A DNA stretch of 64,000 nucleotides, taken from assembly GCA_017514235.1 (NCBI GenBank), contig JAFWKK010000050.1:62001-126000 (forward strand). Direction: 5' to 3'. Below, piece by piece: positions 58,303 through 64,000 of this stretch. Made by a program: the position numbers and the translations under genes. Every line of letters begins with the position of its first letter. Positions within the stretch are counted from its first letter, which is position 1. The DNA comes from Kiritimatiellia bacterium (GTDB taxonomy: Bacteria; Verrucomicrobiota; Kiritimatiellia; RFP12; UBA1067). Under the pieces are notes generated by a model. It saw only the letters and a list, made by a program, of their open reading frames with translations. It was not told the DNA's origin and did no database searches.

Positions 58303-59104
58303 CCTGTCGGCGATCGTCCAGATACTCATCCTCTACCTCGTCATCTACTCGATCCTGAAGGCGGCGAAGGGGTCGCGCTTCGGGCAGGTGCTGATGGGCG
58401 TCGGCATAATCGCCGCAGCCATGTTCGCCTTCACGTTCGTATTCCACTTCGACGTGCTGTCCCGGATAGTGCAGGCGCTGCTGGTATACCTCGCCATATC
58501 GACCGTAGTCATATTCCAGCCCGAGATCCGTCGCATCCTCGGCCAGGTAGGCGCGTTCAGCGCGTTCGAGCGCCCTAAACATTCCGCTGACGGCGCCGCT
58601 ACGCCGGAGTTCATCACCGACACAGTGCTTTCGCTCGCCGACAGGCGGATCGGCGCCCTCCTGGCCTTCGAGCGAGGAATCTCCCTGAGGAGCTACGAGT
58701 CAACCGGGGTCGTGACCGACGCCATCTTCACGAAGGAGCTAATGGACTGCATCTTCACTCCGCCGCTCCCGCTCCACGACGGCGGAGTCACGATACGCAA
58801 CGGGCGCGTCGCCGCCGCGCACTGCGTGTTCCCCGTGTCAAACAACCCCGACCTTGTCACCAGCGGAATGCGACACCGCGCCGCCGTCGGGCTCTCGGAA
58901 GAGACCGACGCGCTGGTGGTCGTCGTGTCCGAGGAGACTGGCGGCGTCGCCGTCGCCCACAACGGAAAGCTGATGCGCTATGACGACGCTCAGCGCCGCC
59001 AGTCGCTGGTGCGCTGGATCGCGAAAGCCATGCCTGGGGGCCGCCGTTCCGGCCGCATCGCGACCTGGCTCCGCAAGCGCATGCAAAGGAGGCCCGGCAA
59101 ATGA
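58295..59104 (+). CDS. cdaA: Diadenylate cyclase (c-di-AMP synthase), CdaA type
   Basis: 269 residues: three N-terminal membrane helices (~1-80) then a DAC domain. Catalytic motifs: LHDGGVTI, in place of the usual DGA, and the intact RHR motif in GMRHRAAVG, followed by SEETGGVAVAHNGKL. The enzyme condenses two ATP to c-di-AMP, a second messenger for potassium and cell-wall homeostasis. It overlaps ftsH by eight bases and the CdaR remnant by four (ATGA). The Ala-to-Gly change is conservative and probably tolerated. Confidence 0.93.
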   Translation: MPDLSAIVQILILYLVIYSILKAAKGSRFGQVLMGVGIIAAAMFAFTFVFHFDVLSRIVQALLVYLAISTVVIFQPEIRRILGQVGAFSAFERPKHSADGAATPEFITDTVLSLADRRIGALLAFERGISLRSYESTGVVTDAIFTKELMDCIFTPPLPLHDGGVTIRNGRVAAAHCVFPVSNNPDLVTSGMRHRAAVGLSEETDALVVVVSEETGGVAVAHNGKLMRYDDAQRRQSLVRWIAKAMPGGRRSGRIATWLRKRMQRRPGK

Positions 59105-59247
59105 ACCTACTTCGGATCAAGGACGGCAACTGGGGGCTCAAGCTCCTGGCCCTGGTGCTGGCCATCGTAATCTATCACACGCTCAAGAACGACTCCGCTA
59201 CCGGCGGACGCAACCATGACCAACAACTCTTCCAGCAACATCGCTGA
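59101..59247 (+). CDS. 48-residue CdaR/YbbR-like membrane peptide (anchor only)
   Basis: Starts with an ATGA overlap with cdaA and ends 32 bases inside ftsK. The sequence begins MNLLRIKDGNWGLKLLALVL and has one transmembrane helix (LKLLALVLAIVIYHTL) and a short polar tail. The NWGLKLLALVLA pattern is the N-terminal anchor of CdaR (YbbR), the extracytoplasmic regulator that normally follows cdaA, but all YbbR beta domains are missing and the next gene is ftsK. Either a degenerate remnant or a minimal CdaA partner peptide. The position, coupling and open frame argue that it is translated. Confidence 0.72.
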   Translation: MNLLRIKDGNWGLKLLALVLAIVIYHTLKNDSATGGRNHDQQLFQQHR

Positions 59248-61663
59248 CGCCAGCCCGCGCCGCCGCATCTTCGCCTGGCTGCTGTTTCCGCTCGCGCTCT
59301 TTCCGCTGGCGGCGCTCCTGACGTACGACTGGCGGGCCATTCCCGCGCTCAACTCGCCGCCCGCCGCGTCCTCCAACTGGATTGGCGCCCTCGGCGACGG
59401 CTTCGCATACTACGGCTACCTCATCTTCGGCCTCGCCATCTGGATCGCGCCGCTCATGTGCATCGCTGCTGCGCTCTGCCTGGTGCACGGCCGCCGCACC
59501 CGGCTCGCCAGCCGCACCTTCTGGTCGGTCGTCCTGCTTTGCGCGACAGCCTGCCTCCTGCAAGTCGTCGGCAACCATGCCAACGGCGTTTCCGACGCCG
59601 CCCGGCGGATCAACCTCTCCGACGCCGGCGGCGCCGTCGGCTACCTGACGATGACGCGCCTGCTTTCGCCTCTCCTCAGCGACTTCGGCTCCGCAGTGCT
59701 GGCCGTAATCGTGCTGGCGGTCGCGCTCGTAGCCGCAGCCGGGACCCGCGAACTTGCGCAAGCGACCGCAGCAGTCTTCCACTGGGCTGCGGCGCGCAAG
59801 CCGCAGCCCGGGCCTGAAGACGAAGCGGCGGCGGCGGAAGAGGCCGCCAGGCTCGACGCCGCCATGAGGGCGCGCGAGGAAGCCGCACGGCAGCGCAAGG
59901 CTGAGAAGGAAGCGGCAAAGGCCGAAAAGATCCGCGCGAAGGAAGAGCGGCGCATGGCCAAGATCGCAGCCTCGCAACAGGCCGGCGATCGGGCGACGCC
60001 CGCGCCAGTCCAGCCCGCCGCCGCCTCCGACGACGGCAACGGGGGTGCAGAGGAGGACCGCGGACCATACGTGCTGCCGCCCCTATCCCTGCTCAACCCG
60101 CTGAAGAAGTCATCGGCGGACCACGGCGACGTCAAGGAAATGTCAAGCAGGCTCATCGACACGCTGAAGATATTCGGCATCGACGCCACGCTCGCATACA
60201 CCGTGCAAGGGCCGGTCGTCACGAAGTACGCGCTCCGCCTCGCGCCCGGCATACGCTATTCGGCCGTCACGAACATTTCCGACAACCTGATGGGAGCCCT
60301 GCACGCCAAGTCGCTGCGCATCGAAGCCCCGATACCCGGCGAGGACTGCGTGGGCATCGAGGTGCCGAACAGGGCGCCGGCCGGCATATCGTTCCGCGAG
60401 ATCGTGGAATCCGACGCTTGGAGGAACTTCAAGGGCGAGCTGCCGCTCCTCTTCGGCAAGGACGCCGCCGGCAACGAGCTAGTGGCCGACCTCGCCTCCA
60501 TGCCGCACATGCTCGTTGCCGGCGCGACCGGGCAGGGCAAGTCGGTGTGCCTTAACGCCATCATCAACGGCCTCCTGATGACGAAGACCCCCGAGCAGCT
60601 CAAGCTCATCATGGTCGACCCGAAGAGCGTAGAGTTCGCCGCTTACGAGAAACTGCCACACCTTATCGTGCCGGTCATCACCGACAACAAGAAGGTCGTC
60701 TTCTCCCTGCACTGGGCCGTCGCCGAGATGGAGAAGCGGCTCAAGCTCTTCAAGCGCGCCAACGTCAAGAACATCTACGACTTCAACCACCGCCTCCAGT
60801 TCACGCAGACCGACATGTTCGGCAACGACACCGAAGTCGGCTCCGACATGCCGAAGACCGTCCCCTACATCATCATCATCATCGACGAGGTCGCAGACCT
60901 CATGGCCGCCGCCGGCAAGGAGGTAACGCCCGACATCTCCCGCCTGACCGCCAAGGCCCGCGCCGCCGGCATCCACCTCATACTTGCAACGCAGCGCCCA
61001 GACGCGAAGATCATCACCGGCACCATCAAGGCCAACATACCGGGACGCGTCGCGTTCAAGACCTCGCAGGCTATCGACTCGCGCACGATCCTCGACGACG
61101 CCGGCGCCGAAAACCTCATCGGGCGCGGCGACATGCTGTTCAAGGGCAAGGACGGCATACTCGTCCGCGCCCAGGGCGCGTGGATATCGGACCCGGAGAT
61201 CTCCAACGTCGTGCGCTTCATCGAGCAGCACGCCGCCACACAGTTCGACGACCGCTTCACCAAGAAGCTCTCGTCGATCAAGGAGGAGGAGGTCGACATC
61301 TATGCCGAGACTGAGGATGAGGCCAAGGCCACCGCCGCGCAACAGCGCGCGCAGGTCAAGGCGGACGCAGAGGCGGACGACTTCAAGAAGGCCGTGGCGT
61401 GCATCATCAACACGCAAAGGGCGTCAACAAGCCACTTTCAGAGACAACTGGGCTGGGGCTACAACCACGCGGCGAAGATACTCGACATGCTCACCGAACG
61501 CGGCATAGTAAGTCCGCCGTCCGGCATGGGCGCGCGCCAGATCGTGATGGACCAGGACCAGCTCGCCGCAATCCTCAGCGGAGGCGACGCAACGGACGCC
61601 GAGACGTCCGGCGAAGAGCCTTCACCAGACAATTCCAACCAACCCCAGGAGACCGACGCATGA
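59216..61663 (+). CDS. ftsK: DNA translocase FtsK/SpoIIIE
   Basis: 815 residues. Four N-terminal membrane helices (~15-185), an Ala/Glu/Lys-rich linker (~190-290), then the motor: alpha domain from ~300, Walker A VAGATGQGKSVCLN (~440), Walker B IIIIDEVADLM (~555), RPDAKIITG, and a C-terminal gamma winged helix (TSHFQRQLGWGYNHAAKILDML, ~745-800) that reads KOPS-like sites. It pumps chromosome dimers through the division septum. It overlaps the CdaR remnant by 32 bases and the RodZ-like gene by four (ATGA). Confidence 0.95.
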   Translation: MTNNSSSNIADASPRRRIFAWLLFPLALFPLAALLTYDWRAIPALNSPPAASSNWIGALGDGFAYYGYLIFGLAIWIAPLMCIAAALCLVHGRRTRLASRTFWSVVLLCATACLLQVVGNHANGVSDAARRINLSDAGGAVGYLTMTRLLSPLLSDFGSAVLAVIVLAVALVAAAGTRELAQATAAVFHWAAARKPQPGPEDEAAAAEEAARLDAAMRAREEAARQRKAEKEAAKAEKIRAKEERRMAKIAASQQAGDRATPAPVQPAAASDDGNGGAEEDRGPYVLPPLSLLNPLKKSSADHGDVKEMSSRLIDTLKIFGIDATLAYTVQGPVVTKYALRLAPGIRYSAVTNISDNLMGALHAKSLRIEAPIPGEDCVGIEVPNRAPAGISFREIVESDAWRNFKGELPLLFGKDAAGNELVADLASMPHMLVAGATGQGKSVCLNAIINGLLMTKTPEQLKLIMVDPKSVEFAAYEKLPHLIVPVITDNKKVVFSLHWAVAEMEKRLKLFKRANVKNIYDFNHRLQFTQTDMFGNDTEVGSDMPKTVPYIIIIIDEVADLMAAAGKEVTPDISRLTAKARAAGIHLILATQRPDAKIITGTIKANIPGRVAFKTSQAIDSRTILDDAGAENLIGRGDMLFKGKDGILVRAQGAWISDPEISNVVRFIEQHAATQFDDRFTKKLSSIKEEEVDIYAETEDEAKATAAQQRAQVKADAEADDFKKAVACIINTQRASTSHFQRQLGWGYNHAAKILDMLTERGIVSPPSGMGARQIVMDQDQLAAILSGGDATDAETSGEEPSPDNSNQPQETDA

Positions 61664-62442
61664 TCGAATTCGGCAAATCGCTCCGCCTCGCCCGCGAGGC
61701 AAAGGGCTACACCGTGGCCCAGCTGGCGGACATCACCCGCCTGGCCCCGAAGACGGTGCAGGAGCTGGAGTCCGAGAACTTCTCGCACATCGCCGCTCCA
61801 ATCTACGGACGCGGGTTTGTGAAGCTCTACTGCGAGGCCGTCGGGCTCGAAGCCAAGCCGTTCGTAGAAGAGTTCATGGACATATACAACGGCGTGCACG
61901 ACGTCAGCATCAAGGAGAGAAACGTCCGCCCTGCGGAACCGCCACCTCCTCCAAAGCCGGCGCCTGAGCCGCCGCCAGCCGACAAGACCGAGCCTGAGCC
62001 GGTGACAGCGCCTGAGCCGCCACCGCTAATACTGGACTCGCCGAGACTCTCCGCCGCCACGCGGATGGAACCTGCGTCAACTCAGCCGCCAGCTTCGGAG
62101 CCGCAGCCCTCCGCGCCGCTTTCACGCTACGCCGCGCCCGTGCGGCCGGAAAGCGCACCTCCTGCTCTTTCCCCGGCGGTCTGGCGCATAGGCGTGCTGG
62201 CCGCCGCAACGCTGCTGATCCTATGGGCTCTCGCCATCGGAGTCCGTGCGCTCTACCGCGCAACCTCCGGGGAGGCCGAGCCTCCGGCGGAAACGGTTGA
62301 AACCGTCGCCGCCGAGCCTGAAAAGCCCACGGCCGCACCGAAGGCCGAAGCGACAAAAGCTCCGGATCCGGCCGCCAAACCCGCAGAAGCGGAAAAAGCT
62401 CCGAGAACGCCGCAGAAGATTCCGTCGCTCTACTTGGATTGA
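61660..62442 (+). CDS. RodZ-like HTH membrane protein
   Basis: 260 residues. N-terminal XRE-type helix-turn-helix (FGKSLRLAREAKGYTVAQLA, SHIAAPIYGRGFVKLYCEAVG, ~1-75) as in RodZ, a Pro/Glu-rich linker (~95-160), one membrane helix (WRIGVLAAATLLILWALAIGV, ~175-197) and a short Ala/Pro/Lys-rich tail. RodZ links MreB filaments to the wall elongation machinery; the usual C-terminal periplasmic beta domain is absent here. ATG 61660 follows AGGAG and overlaps the ftsK stop; a longer upstream frame lies within ftsK and is rejected. Confidence 0.83.
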   Translation: MIEFGKSLRLAREAKGYTVAQLADITRLAPKTVQELESENFSHIAAPIYGRGFVKLYCEAVGLEAKPFVEEFMDIYNGVHDVSIKERNVRPAEPPPPPKPAPEPPPADKTEPEPVTAPEPPPLILDSPRLSAATRMEPASTQPPASEPQPSAPLSRYAAPVRPESAPPALSPAVWRIGVLAAATLLILWALAIGVRALYRATSGEAEPPAETVETVAAEPEKPTAAPKAEATKAPDPAAKPAEAEKAPRTPQKIPSLYLD

Positions 62443-62481
62443 ACGACAGACAACAACCAAACCAGAAAGGAACAACAGAAA

Positions 62482-63261
62482 ATGGAAGTAGTAGTCTGCA
62501 AGACGAAAGAAGAGGCGTCGAAGCTCGCCGCCGAAATGGTCACCGCGCAGGTGAAGAAGAACCCGAAGACCGTGCTCGGCCTCGCCACCGGCGCGACGCC
62601 AGTCCTCATGTACAACGAGATGGCAAAGGCCGTGAAGGCGAAGAAAGTCAGCTACAAGCAGGTCAAGAGCTGGAACCTCGACGAATACGTCGGGCTCGCC
62701 GGCACCCACGACCAGAGCTACCGCTACTTCATGAACGAGAACCTGTTCAAGAAGATCGACATCCAGATCAAGAACACGCACGTCCTCAACGGCCTCGCAA
62801 AGGACCTTGAGAAGGAATGCGCCGCCTACGAAAGGCAGATAAAGGCCGCGGGAGGAATCGACCTCCAGGTGCTGGGCATCGGCTCCGACGGGCACATCGC
62901 GTTCAACGAGCCGGGGACTTCGCTCAAGAGCCGCACCAGCTGCGTCTACCTTACGCCGTCGACGATAAAGGACAACGCCAGGCTCTTCTTCAAGGGCAAG
63001 GAGAAGGAAGTGCCGACCCGCGCGCTCTCCATGGGCGTCGGCACGATATGCGAAGCCAAGAAGATCGTCCTGCTCGCGTTCGGCGAGAACAAGCAGAACG
63101 CCGTCAAGGGGTGCGTGGAAGGCCCGATGACTCAGTTCTGCACGGCTTCTGCCCTTCAGGCCCACAACGACTGCTGGATATTCTGCGACGAAGCCGCCGC
63201 CAAGAAGCTGACGCTCAAGAAGTACTACGCCTGGCGCAGCGCCACCAAGCTCGGACTCTGA
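62482..63261 (+). CDS. nagB: Glucosamine-6-phosphate deaminase
   Basis: 259 residues. Converts glucosamine-6-phosphate to fructose-6-phosphate and ammonia. Diagnostic segments: LGLATGATPVLMYNEM (phosphate loop), SWNLDEYVGL with the catalytic Asp, GIGSDGHIAFNEPGTS with the catalytic Asp, His and Glu, and LSMGVGTICEAKKIVLLAFG. ATG 62482 follows AAAGGA by a long spacer. It is 39 bases after the RodZ-like gene. It suggests growth on amino sugars such as those from mucin or recycled cell wall. Confidence 0.95.
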   Translation: MEVVVCKTKEEASKLAAEMVTAQVKKNPKTVLGLATGATPVLMYNEMAKAVKAKKVSYKQVKSWNLDEYVGLAGTHDQSYRYFMNENLFKKIDIQIKNTHVLNGLAKDLEKECAAYERQIKAAGGIDLQVLGIGSDGHIAFNEPGTSLKSRTSCVYLTPSTIKDNARLFFKGKEKEVPTRALSMGVGTICEAKKIVLLAFGENKQNAVKGCVEGPMTQFCTASALQAHNDCWIFCDEAAAKKLTLKKYYAWRSATKLGL

Positions 63262-63263
63262 CC

Positions 63264-63494
63264 ATGGCCGCGTACACCAGCTTCCTCTGCACCTCCTGCC
63301 GCACCGAGATACAGGCCTCGCCCGACATGGTCGGCCTTGAGACCGAGTGTCCGGCTTGCGGCGCGAAGATCTGCATACCGGCGCCGGATTCCGACGGAGT
63401 CATACGCCATGCTGCGGATGACGAGGACCCCGAGACGATCGCGGCCATGAAATCACGCACCATACGCATTGAGCTCGGCGACGGGGACCTGTAG
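63264..63494 (+). CDS. Small double-CxxC zinc-ribbon protein
   Basis: 76 residues, starting two bases after nagB. Two knuckles, FLCTSCRTEI and ECPACGAKI, spaced by 20 residues, form a zinc-ribbon of the kind often found at the N-terminus of PVC membrane proteins; the rest is acidic and ends IRIELGDGDL. No further domain. Function unknown; the neighbourhood gives no specific clue. Confidence 0.7.
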   Translation: MAAYTSFLCTSCRTEIQASPDMVGLETECPACGAKICIPAPDSDGVIRHAADDEDPETIAAMKSRTIRIELGDGDL

Positions 63495-63512
63495 CCAGGC
63501 AGAACGCGGTCT

Positions 63513-64000
63513 ATGAGCGGCAGGAAGAAAAAGCTCCGCGCCAGCCGCAAGAAAGGCAAGCGGCGAAGCCGGTCGAGGCGGATTTCGCTTCGCATCGGCT
63601 TTGCCGTTCTTGCCATCCTTGCCGCCTGGGGCGTTGGCGCCGAGTGGTTCGTGCACCACCCCCGCCAATGGATAGACGCCCAGCGCGAAAAGCTCCCGGC
63701 CCTCGTCACCGCTCCCCTTCTCTGGTTCGGCAACCCGCTGGCTGACCTCACCGACGCCGTCGGGTGGACCGGTCACGACGCCGTCTACGAATACGACACT
63801 GAGGCCCCGGCGGGGTCTACGATCTTCGCAGGCGCTCCTGTACGAACAGGCGCCCCAGCGCCGGACGACATCAAGGTCGTCGACCGGGGCGAATTCATGT
63901 TCGGCTGGTCGGACAGGCTCAGACACCCCGTCTGGTGCGCATACCACGTGACGAAGGACGCGAAATACACGATCCTGAAGCGTCCTGGGTTCGTGAAGGA
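63513..64000 (+). CDS. DNA/RNA non-specific endonuclease-like protein (N-terminal part; runs off the window)
   Basis: At least 162 residues, open at the window edge. A very basic cytoplasmic N-terminus (about 25 residues rich in Lys/Arg) leads into one membrane helix (ISLRIGFAVLAILAAWGVGA), followed by a linker and then DRGEFMFGWSDRLRHPVWCAYHVTK, recognisable as the start of the NUC1 nuclease fold (split here as RGEFMFGWSD and PVWCAYHVT). The catalytic DRGH-type motif would come after the end of the window, so activity cannot be judged. Likely a membrane-anchored extracytoplasmic nuclease for DNA scavenging. Confidence 0.72.
   Translation, partial: MSGRKKKLRASRKKGKRRSRSRRISLRIGFAVLAILAAWGVGAEWFVHHPRQWIDAQREKLPALVTAPLLWFGNPLADLTDAVGWTGHDAVYEYDTEAPAGSTIFAGAPVRTGAPAPDDIKVVDRGEFMFGWSDRLRHPVWCAYHVTKDAKYTILKRPGFVK

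Noticed and set aside
61399-61659. Longer N-terminus for the RodZ-like protein
   Set aside because: The extra residues are a frame-shifted reading of the ftsK C-terminus; ATG 61660 has AGGAG and begins the HTH domain.
1-64000. Mobile elements, prophage or integrated plasmid
   Set aside because: No transposase, integrase, terminal repeats or phage genes; the tRNAs have no flanking partial duplicates that would mark an attachment site.

Overview
The window is a gene-dense, GC-rich chromosomal segment from a Gram-negative bacterium. The combination of genes points to the PVC group, most likely a gut or rumen Kiritimatiellota/Verrucomicrobiota lineage (inference, not proven by a marker gene). 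Pointers are an AraC regulator with a sugar-binding sensor domain, autotransporter-type beta-strand repeats and BspA-like leucine-rich repeats in secreted proteins, an ECF sigma factor beside a Ser/Thr kinase, a V-type ATPase subunit, Mla-type lipid transport and a eukaryote-like glycogen branching enzyme. No rRNA, CRISPR array, transposase, phage gene or integrase was seen. No gap between genes exceeds about 155 bases.

Layout. 1-5312 (minus): alpha-2-macroglobulin followed by the start of PBP1C, the classic periplasmic defence pair. 5438-7491: an ECF sigma factor converging on a membrane Ser/Thr kinase with Sel1 repeats. 7488-11551: two DegT-type sugar aminotransferases around a XylR-like regulator. 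11571-12963: terminator hairpin, tRNA-Glu(CTC), tRNA-Leu(CAG), an exported metallo-beta-lactamase-fold protein and tRNA-Arg(TCT), all tRNAs with encoded CCA. 12996-18675: a reverse rubrerythrin interrupted by a frameshift, then a minus-strand operon (PqiC-like lipoprotein, MlaE, MlaF, MlaD, U32 hydroxylase/peptidase). 18714-23834: glycogen branching enzyme and a secreted leucine-rich-repeat protein. 23921-32800: housekeeping and transport genes (fmt, LysE-type exporter, cmk, Ca2+/Na+ exchanger, Na+-coupled symporter, two HAD phosphatases) plus secreted SGNH and GH39-like enzymes. 32859-45923: one giant secreted multidomain protein of 4354 residues. 46006-55022: a secreted glycosidase-like/beta-propeller fusion and an autotransporter-repeat protein, divergent from a two-component system. 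55044-56345: a lone V-ATPase subunit B. 56440-64000 (plus): a tightly overlapping operon ftsH, diadenylate cyclase cdaA, a 48-residue CdaR remnant, ftsK and a RodZ-like HTH membrane protein, then nagB, a zinc-ribbon protein and a nuclease.

Gene expression. At least seven genes carry an extended -10 box (TGRTATAAT) that ends only 6-8 bases before the ATG, so their mRNAs should be leaderless; these boxes also fixed several starts. Other genes use the same type of -10 but have a 15-50 base leader with a Shine-Dalgarno sequence. Overlapping start/stop signals (ATGA, GTGA, 8-base overlaps) are very common and imply translational coupling.

How the genes may work together. Much of the coding capacity goes to exported proteins (adhesin-like repeats, carbohydrate-active enzymes, an MBL protein), to envelope maintenance (PBP1C/A2M, Mla, FtsH, RodZ-like) and to sugar handling (DegT, XylR-like, NagB, branching enzyme). 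The most attractive candidate for an uncharacterised system is the divergent block at 46006-55022: a two-component system with an unusual extracytoplasmic sensor, a perfect palindrome next to the opposing promoter, and two large secreted proteins, one of them an apparent glycosidase-propeller fusion.
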